A stretch of 64,000 nucleotides of DNA from Clostridiaceae bacterium OM02-2AC. Lineage in GTDB: Bacteria > Bacillota_I > Bacilli_A > Erysipelotrichales > Erysipelotrichaceae. Made by a program: the position numbers and the translations under genes. Location of the stretch: assembly GCA_003481775.1 (NCBI GenBank), contig QULU01000002.1, positions 186,001 to 250,000 on the forward strand. The letters run 5' to 3'. Positions 7,705 to 16,697 of the stretch are shown here, piece by piece. Under the pieces are notes generated by a model. That model had not been told where the DNA came from, ran no database searches, and was given only the letters and a program-made list of their open reading frames with translations. Within the stretch, counting starts at the first letter, position 1. Each line of letters begins with the position of its first letter.

Positions 7705-10700
7705 ATGACTACACAGAATACGATACATACGATTGTAAAGGGCATGAACTGGAAACCGATTGTGGATGTTTCACCTCTGGCCATCTATATACTGAAAAAG
7801 GATGCTGGGCTGACACTCTTATATGGTAATCGTAGCTTTTATGAAATATTTCATACAACAAAAAATAATTTTGCATTCAAATATGGCAACCGTCTGTCCG
7901 CAATGATTGATACGCAGGATTATATCCAAATACAGAATACTTCCCAAGCCTGTTTTTCCTTTGTACATGAAATCAGTGTCCCACACAAGAAACAGCTCTA
8001 TACACAAGTACAGATGGATGAGACAAAGCAGCTTCTGTTCGCAGTGACGATGGATATCAGCTTATATGAGCATGATCGCAGTGAAATCCAGAATTTTCAT
8101 CGGATCGTTAATACCACGTCTCCCTACCTGCCCATGGAGGTATTTCAATATAATCCGGAAAAAGACGAGATACAAATCCTAGTAAAAAAGAAGCTGCTTA
8201 CGCATATGCCGGAGGTTCTTTCCTATCCCACCTTTGAACAGAAGCTAATGAAGCAAAGCAACGTCGAGGCAGAGGACATGCGCCAATGGAAAGAGGTCTG
8301 GCATACAGCCCTACAAAGCAATGAAACTGTCATTCATGAAAAAAAGCTTGAGGATGCCTCATGGCTTCGCCTCACACTGATTCCTTATCATGGAGGTAAA
8401 CAGTCTGTCTCTCTTATTGTGATTTTAGAGGATATTTCAGGTGAGAAAAATACATATCAGGAGTATTTGAATATTACACAATTCTATCATCTGTTACTGA
8501 AAGAAAAAGAAGCATATGCCCATGTAAATGTAACAAAAAATTCATTTCATACAATGGGTGGCATTTGGGATCTGTATAATGAATTGGTCGATGAAATAAC
8601 TTATACACAGCTGTATGAACGCTTTATTCACAAGGTTGTTATGCCCCAGGACCGTAAGGATTATCTTGAGCTGATGAATCCTGAAAACCTGTTGCGCAAC
8701 TATGAGAGCGGAAATTTCAGGCTTCGCTATGAATTCAGAAGAATCATTGAACAAAATAAAATGGCCTGGATGGAAATAGAGCTGTTATTATTTCGTGAGC
8801 CTATCACCAATGACCTTCTGGCATTGATGTTTCTAAATGATATTGATGAGCGAAAAAAGAATAATTTCCAGCTGCAATATGAGTCGGAATTTGATCAGCT
8901 GACCGGAATATATAGAAAAAATGTAGCAGAGAATTTAATTTATAAGGAGCTATCACAGCACCCGCATAAGCATCTGCGTGCATTTTTGATTTTCGATATG
9001 GATAATTTTAAGGATATCAATGATTTATACGGACATAAGAAGGGGGATGAGACGCTTGCTTTCTTCTCTTCCATGCTTCGCACTGTATTCCACAAGGACA
9101 GCATCGTCGGTCGGTTTGGTGGTGATGAATTCATCGTTTTCGTGAAGAAGCTGCACGCACGGGAAGACCTGGATCGTGCTTTGCATACCCTGTATCAGCA
9201 AATGGAAGCAAGAGGTATTATGTTCAGTACAGGCATTACCTTGCTTGATCAGCCGATGATGAGCTATGAAGAAATATTTGTTCAGGCAGATCGGGCTTTA
9301 TACCGTGAGAAAAAAACCGGAAAGGGAAGCTTTCACTATTATCATGAGCAGCCCTGTGCACAGGATGATTTACCAAGGGAGGACGCTGCTTTATCCCCCA
9401 GCCTGAATTTTCATTATACCCGGGTGATGAATGCTTCAGAAATTGATTCCTATCTGGGAGAATTCGGAGACATTGCCTATCTAGTGGATCCGGATACCTA
9501 TGATCTGATTCTGGGTAACCAGTCCTTTTATGATCGTATAGGACTAACGAAGGAGCAATGCCGGGGAATGAAATGCTATGAGATTATGCATCATAGAGGC
9601 TCCCCATGCCCCTTCTGCGGGAAAACCAGCTGGTCACGGGATAAATATTATATATGGAAGGATAACAACCGTTGTCTGGAACAGGATTTTTTAATTAAGA
9701 ATAAATTGATTCCATGGCATGATCAGGAGGTTCTGTTAGCGATAGCGATTGATATTTCCAATGATAAAAGTATTGTTGACTCTATGGAGAGCTATGGCAC
9801 TGAAAGTCATATTCTTTTAAGTGCGATTCAGCATATGCAGGAGCATATGGATATGGAGGGAGCACTCCATAGCGTTCTGGATTCGATCGTGACCTTCTTT
9901 CATGCTGATTCCGCAGATATATGGCAAAAGCCGAAAGGGGATAAGCCATATAAACCAAGCTATCAATGGTGTGTGACGGATTGCAGGATCAATTTCACGG
10001 AAAAGGATCAGGAGGGCTATGACAGCTGGCTGAGAAAGCAGCAATGGGATGCACCTGTCAACATTGAGAATCCGCAGCAGATGATGCAGCAGTCATATGC
10101 TATGTATCAGATCATGCAGCGACATCTGATTCGCAATCAGCGATGGGTATTATTACAGGATCAGGGTGTGGAGTACGGCTGTCTTGTCATTAACAACATT
10201 GCAGCGAATTTCAGAAATATATCCTTCCTTGATTCTCTGACTGTTTTCATTGTGAATGAAATGAAGAAACGAAAATTGATCGAAGCGATGATTCATGCAA
10301 ATGATTATGATTATCTGACAGACCTATTAAATCGAAACAGCTTTGTACGAAATTGTAAAGAGCTGCAGGATCACAGCCTTCATTCGATTGGTGTTGTCAT
10401 GGCGAATATTGATCATTTAAAGGAAATCAACCGCGTCAATGGTACAGCTACCGGGGATCAATATATTCAGTGCTTTGCACATCTATTAAAGCAGATATTC
10501 ACCACTTCTGATATATATCGTCTAAATGGGGATGAATTTCTTGTATTGACACCAAATTGTGAAAAGAAGGATGTTGATCAGAAAGTCAAGGAATGCAAAT
10601 CAAAATTGTCGCACGAGAATTTCACTGTGTCCTTTGGTGCTGTATGGGATGATATGGAAAAGAATATCGCACATTTAATGCAGACAGCCGGTAATATCAT

Positions 10701-11529
10701 GCAATTCAATAAACGAATGCATTATGAGGAAATGCAGGATGCGAAGGATATGCGTCAGCGAAAGCTGCTTCATGATTTAATGACAGGTATCCAGCATCGG
10801 GAGTATGTAATATATCTGCAGCCAAAGGTTCATATGAATACACATAAAGTAGTCGGTGCAGAAGCACTGATCCGGCAGAATCATAAAGAACTCGGAGTCT
10901 TGGCTCCGGCAGAGTTTGTCCCGGCTTTGGAGTCCAATCACCTTATTCGCTATATCGATCTGTTTGTATTTGAAGAGGTCTGTAAGCTATTGGAAGGCTG
11001 GAACGATGACACATTCAGAATTTCTTTGAATTTCTCTCGTGTAACATTGTTGGAGGATCATTTATTAGTTCATTTGAAGCAGGTAATGGAACAATATACA
11101 TTTCCTTATCAATGTCTGGAAATTGAAATCACAGAAAGTGCATGTACAGAGCATTCAGAAACGCTATACGAGGTTATCAAAGAAATCAGTGCACTTGGGC
11201 TAAGAGTTTCATTGGATGATTTCGGGATCAGCTACAGCAATCTATCAATTCTCAGTGATGTTTGCTTTGATACCATCAAGCTGGATAAAAGCTTGATTAA
11301 ATCGTTGGCAACGGAGAAACGAAACCACAAGATTGTTAAGCATATGATTCAAATGTGTACAGATTTGGAAATGGAAAGCATAGCGGAGGGAATAGAAACC
11401 GAATATCAGGAATCTATTCTGCTTGCTTCGGGCTGTATAACAGGACAAGGCTATTTGTATGGAAAGCCTGTACCTGTAGATGAGTTCCGTAAGGCTTTAT
11501 TAGCCGGTATGTGTAGTGATTTGAATTAA
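7705..11529 (+). CDS. Large PAS-GGDEF-PAS-GAF-GGDEF-EAL cyclic-di-GMP signalling protein
   Basis: This 1274-residue protein has no predicted membrane helices. In order: a PAS-like sensor (about 14-125), further PAS-like repeats (about 150-400), a first GGDEF domain with an intact GGDEF at 472-476 but no RxxD inhibitory site in front, a second PAS (about 590-680) with a C635-P-F-C638 pair that could bind metal or respond to redox, a GAF-like domain (about 700-870), a second GGDEF with NGDEF at 941-945, and an EAL domain from about 1035. The EAL has EAL (1053-1055), EIEITES, DDFG (1171-1174), KLDKS and EGIET, so phosphodiesterase activity is expected. It probably makes or breaks c-di-GMP in response to an unknown signal. 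It has its own promoter and terminator. Confidence 0.93.
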   Translation: MTTQNTIHTIVKGMNWKPIVDVSPLAIYILKKDAGLTLLYGNRSFYEIFHTTKNNFAFKYGNRLSAMIDTQDYIQIQNTSQACFSFVHEISVPHKKQLYTQVQMDETKQLLFAVTMDISLYEHDRSEIQNFHRIVNTTSPYLPMEVFQYNPEKDEIQILVKKKLLTHMPEVLSYPTFEQKLMKQSNVEAEDMRQWKEVWHTALQSNETVIHEKKLEDASWLRLTLIPYHGGKQSVSLIVILEDISGEKNTYQEYLNITQFYHLLLKEKEAYAHVNVTKNSFHTMGGIWDLYNELVDEITYTQLYERFIHKVVMPQDRKDYLELMNPENLLRNYESGNFRLRYEFRRIIEQNKMAWMEIELLLFREPITNDLLALMFLNDIDERKKNNFQLQYESEFDQLTGIYRKNVAENLIYKELSQHPHKHLRAFLIFDMDNFKDINDLYGHKKGDETLAFFSSMLRTVFHKDSIVGRFGGDEFIVFVKKLHAREDLDRALHTLYQQMEARGIMFSTGITLLDQPMMSYEEIFVQADRALYREKKTGKGSFHYYHEQPCAQDDLPREDAALSPSLNFHYTRVMNASEIDSYLGEFGDIAYLVDPDTYDLILGNQSFYDRIGLTKEQCRGMKCYEIMHHRGSPCPFCGKTSWSRDKYYIWKDNNRCLEQDFLIKNKLIPWHDQEVLLAIAIDISNDKSIVDSMESYGTESHILLSAIQHMQEHMDMEGALHSVLDSIVTFFHADSADIWQKPKGDKPYKPSYQWCVTDCRINFTEKDQEGYDSWLRKQQWDAPVNIENPQQMMQQSYAMYQIMQRHLIRNQRWVLLQDQGVEYGCLVINNIAANFRNISFLDSLTVFIVNEMKKRKLIEAMIHANDYDYLTDLLNRNSFVRNCKELQDHSLHSIGVVMANIDHLKEINRVNGTATGDQYIQCFAHLLKQIFTTSDIYRLNGDEFLVLTPNCEKKDVDQKVKECKSKLSHENFTVSFGAVWDDMEKNIAHLMQTAGNIMQFNKRMHYEEMQDAKDMRQRKLLHDLMTGIQHREYVIYLQPKVHMNTHKVVGAEALIRQNHKELGVLAPAEFVPALESNHLIRYIDLFVFEEVCKLLEGWNDDTFRISLNFSRVTLLEDHLLVHLKQVMEQYTFPYQCLEIEITESACTEHSETLYEVIKEISALGLRVSLDDFGISYSNLSILSDVCFDTIKLDKSLIKSLATEKRNHKIVKHMIQMCTDLEMESIAEGIETEYQESILLASGCITGQGYLYGKPVPVDEFRKALLAGMCSDLN

Positions 11530-11616
11530 ATGGTGCTATTCCCTTTATATAAGATGATCATTACGCTTGGATTACATACAAATATATTGATAGATTAAAT
11601 CCGAATAGCATGATCT

Positions 11617-11647
11617 GAGCCATATAGAATCGTGATATGGCTCTTTT
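11617..11647 (+). terminator. Intrinsic terminator for the GGDEF/EAL gene
   Basis: GAGCCATAT (11617-11625) pairs perfectly with ATATGGCTC (11635-11643) and is followed by TTTTGTTG. Confidence 0.85.
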
Positions 11648-11721
11648 GTTGTACTGTTGGGATACCTATAGCTATTGAGCACTATACGTGTAACCTCATA
11701 CTTATAATTACAGACTAACAA

Positions 11722-11764
11722 ATAAAAAAGAATCAAAGAAATCCAATCGGATTTACATGATTCT
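11722..11764 (-). terminator. Intrinsic terminator for the GntR gene
   Basis: A two-part stem, AGAATC/GATTCT outside and AAATCC/GGATTT inside, is followed on the minus strand by TTTTTTATTTG. Confidence 0.8.
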
Positions 11765-11833
11765 CCTTCATAACACATAATGGATAAATACCAGCAGATT
11801 TATATGCCGTTTTATACCTTACCCTCATCCATA

Positions 11834-12550
11834 TCAATCTGGAACATGGAGCTGCACACTATATCGATATCGATCCCCTCTATAATAAAATTCAGCATAT
11901 TCTATGATCCGATCACGTTGATCCTTCGTGACACGCTGTACAAACAGCAGTGGGCTGCCCTCTTTTACGTGCAGATAATCTGCAATTTTTTTATCAGCAA
12001 TCACCGATTCTATTGTTTCATTGGCATTCTTCACACTGTAGCCCTTTTCTTTAAACAGCTGATATAAAGATACATTAGGTCTTATCAGTTCATCCCTTGT
12101 TAATGCTAAATGAAGTGGGCAGTACACACGCTGGAAGCCAATTGGACTGTTATCACTCCAACGCAAGCGTTCATGACAGCTTACCTCTGACCCCTTAGAA
12201 AGATTTAATTTAGAACATACCAGAGATGAAGCAGATATTCTTTCATCAAATGAAACAATATCTGAATGAACACCGGCTCCCTTATATTCCTCAGAAAAGC
12301 TAAGAAGATTCTGCAGCTGCAAGGATTCCTTCTGACTAACGACCACAGTTCCTACGCCGTGAATTCGCTGCAGGTATCCTTCATCAACAAGGAGCTGAAC
12401 AGCATGTCGAACAGTTATCCTACTTACGCCAAAAAGGGTCTGCAGCTCTGGTTCTGCTGGAAACAGTCCACCGATCGGATATGTACCATTTATGATTTCT
12501 TCTTTCAGATCTTCATAAATTGAAAGATATTTTATACTATTTGTTCGCAT
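11834..12550 (-). CDS. GntR/HutC-family regulator (UTRA domain), likely local repressor
   Basis: Residues 1-70 are a GntR winged helix (EDLKEEIINGTYPIGGLFPAEPEL, then FGVSRITVRHAVQLLVDEG). Residues about 90-235 are the UTRA effector domain seen in HutC/TreR-type repressors, ending with FYYRGDRYRYSV. UTRA domains bind sugars, sugar phosphates or other small molecules. It lies immediately downstream of, and parallel to, an ADP-ribosylglycohydrolase-family gene and a PTS permease, and the effector is presumably their substrate or product (inference). A likely target is the palindrome at 15211-15228. GGTGAAG precedes the ATG. Its own terminator separates it from the GGDEF/EAL gene, and a terminator at 12672-12705 separates it from the upstream enzyme gene. 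Confidence 0.9.
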   Translation of the reverse strand: MRTNSIKYLSIYEDLKEEIINGTYPIGGLFPAEPELQTLFGVSRITVRHAVQLLVDEGYLQRIHGVGTVVVSQKESLQLQNLLSFSEEYKGAGVHSDIVSFDERISASSLVCSKLNLSKGSEVSCHERLRWSDNSPIGFQRVYCPLHLALTRDELIRPNVSLYQLFKEKGYSVKNANETIESVIADKKIADYLHVKEGSPLLFVQRVTKDQRDRIIEYAEFYYRGDRYRYSVQLHVPD

Positions 12551-12671
12551 TTTTCTTCACCTCATATAGCCGTAACATACTTCCTTTTAAATTTCATTAT
12601 AAATGAATGCCTATTTAATGTAAATACTTTTCAAGGAATTCATTGGAATCCTACCGACATAATTTTGAATA

Positions 12672-12705
12672 GAAAAAGGAAAAGGAATGGTTACATACCA
12701 TTCCT
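12672..12705 (-). terminator. Intrinsic terminator of the PTS-ADP-ribosylglycohydrolase operon
   Basis: AGGAATGG and CCATTCCT form a perfect 8-bp stem with a 7-base loop. On the minus strand it is followed by TTTTCCTTTTT. Confidence 0.85.
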
Positions 12706-12719
12706 GCGTATTATAAATA

Positions 12720-13754
12720 TTATTCTACTTTTGCAGCTGTAGCAAGTTCACTGGCCAGTGTAATAAGATTTATATCATTTGCTTTTTGCACCTTATCATA
12801 TAAAGCAAGGAAGTTCTCATCCTCAAAATTTACAAAAGCTCCTACCATCGTCCCGACAATCGTAGCAATCGTATCCGTATCATACCCGATGTTTACAGCA
12901 TCAATGACAGCCTGTAAGGCGCTGTCTTTATTTAAGGCTGCAATACCAAAAGCACAAGGTACTGCTTCTGAAATATGAAGACCACTACCGACTATCTGTG
13001 ATAATTTCAGCAGTTTATCTTCTTTACTACCAACTCCCTCAGCTATCTGTAGCGCTAACTTTATACGCTCTACAACGCTTGCTCCCGCGACTACTCTGGA
13101 AACACTTTTTGCTTTTGTTTCTCCACGTATTGCACCATAAACGCCGGCACTTATCGCCTCTTCAATAGTAGCTTTTTCTGCAAGTGATGCACTCGTTGCT
13201 GCAGCGATAGCGCAAGCACCGGAAATGGCAAGAGAATTATCATGCGTTACCTGTGCTATGACAATAGCATCATCAATAGCAGCTTCCAAATTTCCCGGAT
13301 GTAGAATTCCTGCCGGCGCAATTTTCATTGCTGCTCCATTTGTTGCCTTAGACGCATAATCTACAGCTACAGCACCAGGAAGCGGCTTCATTTCCATACC
13401 GGGGTTTTTATACATTTCAATTGCACTTCTGGTTGTAGGCCCTGCGAAACGATTGAAATATTTAGGAATATCGGACCATTCCAGTATTGCTTTTATCACG
13501 ATATCCTTTGTTATTCTCCCTTTATTGCTCAAAATTGCTTTTGATAACATATAAATTTGTGAGAAATCATCTGTAATCTCACCTGCCTCATTTCCTAAAG
13601 CAAAGGCAGTTTTACCCGGCTTTTGAAATGTTGTCACAGGAGCATTGAACATCTCACGAATCTGCCCGAAGGTTAGATTCTCAGTGGTAGCTCCCATTGC
13701 ATCACCAATCGCTGACAACCCTAAAATACCTTCTATTTTCTTACTCAATTCCAT
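12720..13754 (-). CDS. ADP-ribosylglycohydrolase-family hydrolase in a PTS operon
   Basis: The product has 344 residues. The family's dinuclear Mg-site motifs are present: GLSAIGDAMG with Glu25 nearby, TDD at 61-63, and GYDTDT at about 290-295 (GGDTDT in most relatives). Family members remove ADP-ribose from arginine or dinitrogenase reductase, or act on O-acetyl-ADP-ribose and other N- or O-ribosides. Here the gene is 20 bases downstream of a PTS permease and upstream of a UTRA-type regulator. This suggests that it hydrolyses an imported phosphorylated glycoside or riboside rather than modified protein; that is inference. No nucleotide kinase or transferase partner lies nearby. AGGAAAAAATCA precedes the ATG. 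Confidence 0.9.
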   Translation of the reverse strand: MELSKKIEGILGLSAIGDAMGATTENLTFGQIREMFNAPVTTFQKPGKTAFALGNEAGEITDDFSQIYMLSKAILSNKGRITKDIVIKAILEWSDIPKYFNRFAGPTTRSAIEMYKNPGMEMKPLPGAVAVDYASKATNGAAMKIAPAGILHPGNLEAAIDDAIVIAQVTHDNSLAISGACAIAAATSASLAEKATIEEAISAGVYGAIRGETKAKSVSRVVAGASVVERIKLALQIAEGVGSKEDKLLKLSQIVGSGLHISEAVPCAFGIAALNKDSALQAVIDAVNIGYDTDTIATIVGTMVGAFVNFEDENFLALYDKVQKANDINLITLASELATAAKVE

Positions 13755-13774
13755 TGATTTTTTCCTCTTTTCTT

Positions 13775-15169
13775 TTATTTTTTCGCAGTCATCTGTGCCT
13801 CGGGGTCCTTAACCCCAAATACGAATGTCAGTACCATACCACCGATAAAGGATATAGCCAAACCGACTATATATGCCCATAGAGTAGTTCCTGCAAATGC
13901 CGGAATCGTGGTAAGCCCTCCAAATACGAAAGCATTACCAACAACATGAAATAGTCCCATGAACGCACCACCAAGTGCTGCCCCCAGGCAGCCTGCGATT
14001 AGCGGTGTTTTGAATTTTACTCCAAGCCCGTAAATAGCCGGCTCAACAATACCGGATAGCATAACGGATGTAATTGCAGTCAGTGAAAAGTTTTTCAGCT
14101 TTTTATTTTTTGAACGAAGAAATATGGCAAATGCAGCACCAGCCATTCCAAAGTTAGCATTCGCACCATATGCGATGAATGGAGAGCATCCGTTCTTTGC
14201 GATATCAGGGATTATAACCATGGTATTCGGTGCCCAGTGCACTCCAAACATGATGAGGATATTCCAAATTCCGCCGATAACAGCACCAGTGATAACCTGA
14301 TTGATGTTCGCCAGCCAGGTAACTGCCTGTGCAACTCCGATACTGATATAATTTCCAATAGGTCCTATCACGCCAGCAGTTATCGGCACCAGAACCATCA
14401 GCAGTACGGTTGGAATGATAATCATATGCAGACTATTAGGAATTTTCTTAATCATAAAATGTTCCATTTGTGACTGTAGCCAGGTCATGATAATTGCAGG
14501 AATAATCTGACTGGTATAATTAAATACTGGAATCGAGATACCAAGAAAATCAACACCATTGCCTCCATCTCCCTGTACCAATGCCAAGAAATCAGGCATA
14601 ATAAGTGCCCCCATGACAGCCACAGCGATATACGGGCTCGTTTGAAACCGCTTTGCTGCAGTCATCGCCGTTAATAGCGGAAGAAAGTAGAAAACAGAGG
14701 TTGCAGTCAATGTCAGTATTAAATTTGTTGTACTGCTCGTTGACAGCCATCCTAGTTCGTTCGCCAATATGGTAAACCCTCTTAATAAACCTGATCCGGC
14801 TAGCAAAGGAAGCAATGGCGAGAATATACTGACTACTAAAGCAATGAATTCATTAAGCCATTCATGCTTTTTCGGACCTGCTTCTGCCTTTTCTACCAAA
14901 TCATCCCGCTCTAAGTGTTCTGAATCCCACACCTTCATAAAAGCTTTATAAATATCCCCTACATTCATACCGATAATAATCTGCAACCCGGAATCCTTAT
15001 TGACCAAGCCTGTAACACCATCAAGATGTTCTATAGCATCAGCGTCAACTAGACTTCTATCCTTTAATTGCGGACGTAATCTTGTTGCGCAATGCGTAAC
15101 AGAGATAATATTCTCTTTCCCCCCCATAAGCTCCAGCAGTCTTGCTGCCAATACTTCAGATGATTCCAT
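13775..15169 (-). CDS. PTS EIIBC permease of the glucose/glucoside superfamily, substrate unknown
   Basis: The product has 464 residues. The EIIB domain (about 1-80) has the phosphocysteine motif VTHCATRLR with Cys27. A linker leads to an EIIC domain with about ten membrane helices (about 105-450), including the FGVHWAPNTMVI and GIVEPAIYG motifs of this superfamily. There is no fused EIIA, so a separate EIIA is needed; the one at 54417-54854 in the beta-glucoside operon is a possible donor. AAGGAGTG precedes the ATG. Promoter and palindromic operator lie upstream. The sole enzyme in the operon is an ADP-ribosylglycohydrolase homologue, so the imported compound is probably not a common beta-glucoside. 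Confidence 0.92.
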   Translation of the reverse strand: MESSEVLAARLLELMGGKENIISVTHCATRLRPQLKDRSLVDADAIEHLDGVTGLVNKDSGLQIIIGMNVGDIYKAFMKVWDSEHLERDDLVEKAEAGPKKHEWLNEFIALVVSIFSPLLPLLAGSGLLRGFTILANELGWLSTSSTTNLILTLTATSVFYFLPLLTAMTAAKRFQTSPYIAVAVMGALIMPDFLALVQGDGGNGVDFLGISIPVFNYTSQIIPAIIMTWLQSQMEHFMIKKIPNSLHMIIIPTVLLMVLVPITAGVIGPIGNYISIGVAQAVTWLANINQVITGAVIGGIWNILIMFGVHWAPNTMVIIPDIAKNGCSPFIAYGANANFGMAGAAFAIFLRSKNKKLKNFSLTAITSVMLSGIVEPAIYGLGVKFKTPLIAGCLGAALGGAFMGLFHVVGNAFVFGGLTTIPAFAGTTLWAYIVGLAISFIGGMVLTFVFGVKDPEAQMTAKK

Positions 15170-15210
15170 AAATTCACTCCTTCCATTCTACTGAATCACC
15201 ATCACTCAGT

Positions 15211-15228
15211 AAGACGTTATAACGTCTT
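15211..15228. promoter_or_regulatory. Perfect 18-bp palindromic operator
   Basis: AAGACGTTATAACGTCTT is its own reverse complement. It starts roughly at the transcription start of the PTS operon promoter and covers the early transcript, a typical place for a repressor. The GntR/UTRA protein encoded in the same locus is the likely binder; this is inference. Confidence 0.7.
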
Positions 15229-15240
15229 GTCCTTATATTC

Positions 15241-15269
15241 ATAATAGCAGATGAATGAAAAGTTGTAAA
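15241..15269 (-). promoter_or_regulatory. Sigma-A-type promoter of the PTS-ADP-ribosylglycohydrolase operon
   Basis: Read on the minus strand, TTTACA (15264-15269) and TATTAT (15241-15246) are separated by exactly 17 bases. Transcription would start near 15234, just ahead of the palindrome. Confidence 0.75.
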
Positions 15270-15297
15270 GCATGAATTTAAAAAATGTAAGCGGTAT

Positions 15298-15336
15298 AAA
15301 AAAACAGTACAATATCCGTTAATAGATATTGTACTG
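15298..15336 (-). terminator. Strong intrinsic terminator after the DUF1622 gene
   Basis: CAGTACAATATC (15305-15316) and GATATTGTACTG (15325-15336) form a perfect 12-bp stem with an 8-base loop, followed on the minus strand by seven T residues. Confidence 0.9.
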
Positions 15337-15341
15337 CTCCT

Positions 15342-15698
15342 TTAATAATTATTCGGTGAAGCCTCACTGGCTGATCCGTGTTCCTTCTCCGTCTTGATTT
15401 CAAAATGTATCATCAAGGACAGAAGTGCACGCAACAAAATGATGGCTCCCAGAATATAGATTTCCGAAAAGCTTCTGACGAGTACCGTCTTCAGTATTTC
15501 GGCACCCATTTTAAATTCCAAACCTAATGCCAGAGCATTCGCCAGTTCGATACGGATCGGATAATGTTTATGGGTGAACAGCGCTTTGATATAGTGATAA
15601 AACGCCTTCAGTGATCCGATGGTTATCACAACGATACCGATGATTTCCAAAATAGATACAATCTCCGGCAGCATGGATTCTATGAAATGTTCCAGCAT
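15342..15698 (-). CDS. DUF1622 integral membrane protein
   Basis: The product has 118 residues with three hydrophobic helices (about 12-34, 48-62 and 72-98) and the conserved stretch IRIELANALALGLEFKMGAEILKT between them, which identifies DUF1622. The function of this family is unknown. A short charged tail ends the protein. It lies 22 bases downstream of prs and just before a strong terminator, so it is the last gene of a glmU-prs-DUF1622 operon. It may simply be carried with the operon. Confidence 0.85.
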   Translation of the reverse strand: MLEHFIESMLPEIVSILEIIGIVVITIGSLKAFYHYIKALFTHKHYPIRIELANALALGLEFKMGAEILKTVLVRSFSEIYILGAIILLRALLSLMIHFEIKTEKEHGSASEASPNNY

Positions 15699-15720
15699 AT
15701 AGTTTCCTTTCTATGTAGGC

Positions 15721-16674
15721 TTACTCTGCGTATTTCGCAACGATTTCGCTGACTGGTCTGCTTTCTTCCACAGCCTTGATGACCTGTCCTAGAACAGGTC
15801 CTACAGACAATACCTTCATCTGTGGATACAATGCAGCCTTATCATCCTGCGGAATCGTATTGGTACATACGAACTCTTCCAGATTCGCAGCCTTCAAGCG
15901 ATCGATGGCCGGTCCGGATAGAACACCGTGTACACAGGATGCATATACAGCAGTAGCGCCTTTGTCATACAGCATCTGGATACCGGCAGTCAGCGTACCT
16001 GCAGTATCCACAATATCGTCTACCACGATAGCAATTTTGCCATTTACATCCCCAATGATGTTCATAGCCTCTGCCACGTTTGGTTTTGGACGACGTTTAT
16101 CAATGATTGCTAATGGAGCGTGAAGAATTTCCGCAAGTCTTCTCGCACGAGTAGTTCCGCCATGGTCCGGTGATACAACCACAACATCTTTCAGATTCAA
16201 GCTCTTGAAATATTGACCGATGATACAGATGGCAGAGATGTCATCTGCAGGAATGTCGAAGAAGCCCTGGATCTGCGTTGCATGCAGCTCCATGGTAATG
16301 ACACGGTTTGCCCCTGCCCGCTCCAGCAGATCTGCAACCAGTTTGGAAGTGATCGGCTGTCTCGGTTTTGCCTTGCGGTCCTGACGTGCATATCCGAAAT
16401 ACGGCATAACGACAGAAATATGACCGGCACTGGCACGTTTGCAGGCATCAATGGCAATCAGTACCTCCATGATGTTGCTGGAGACAGGTGCACATGTGGA
16501 TTGAACGATGTAAACGTTTTTCCCGCGCACGGACTCCCCTAATTCTACCATGATTTCCCCGTCGGAGAAGTGCTTAACATCACACTGACCCAAAGGTATC
16601 CCTAATTCTCCCACGATTTCATTTGCTAGCTCAACGCTTGAAGTTAACGCAAAAACTACTGTTTTGTTTTCCAT
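15721..16674 (-). CDS. prs: Ribose-phosphate pyrophosphokinase
   Basis: PRPP synthetase makes phosphoribosyl pyrophosphate from ribose 5-phosphate and ATP for nucleotide, histidine and NAD synthesis. The 317 residues match class I enzymes. Visible motifs are the flexible-loop DRKAKPRQPIT, the metal/ATP site VVSPDHGGTTRARRLA and the PRPP loop VVDDIVDTAGTL. It follows glmU by 23 bases, the same order as in Bacillus. The ATG at 16674 follows a GGAAAGGA-type binding site. Confidence 0.97.
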   Translation of the reverse strand: MENKTVVFALTSSVELANEIVGELGIPLGQCDVKHFSDGEIMVELGESVRGKNVYIVQSTCAPVSSNIMEVLIAIDACKRASAGHISVVMPYFGYARQDRKAKPRQPITSKLVADLLERAGANRVITMELHATQIQGFFDIPADDISAICIIGQYFKSLNLKDVVVVSPDHGGTTRARRLAEILHAPLAIIDKRRPKPNVAEAMNIIGDVNGKIAIVVDDIVDTAGTLTAGIQMLYDKGATAVYASCVHGVLSGPAIDRLKAANLEEFVCTNTIPQDDKAALYPQMKVLSVGPVLGQVIKAVEESRPVSEIVAKYAE

Positions 16675-16697
16675 TGTTCTACAATCCTGTTCCTTTC

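Larger units (their letters stand above)
11530..11833. other. Convergent intergenic region with two terminators
   Basis: The region between the converging GGDEF/EAL and GntR genes holds a plus-strand terminator near 11617-11647 and a minus-strand terminator near 11722-11764. No gene is supported. Short frames across these hairpins are not convincing. Confidence 0.7.
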
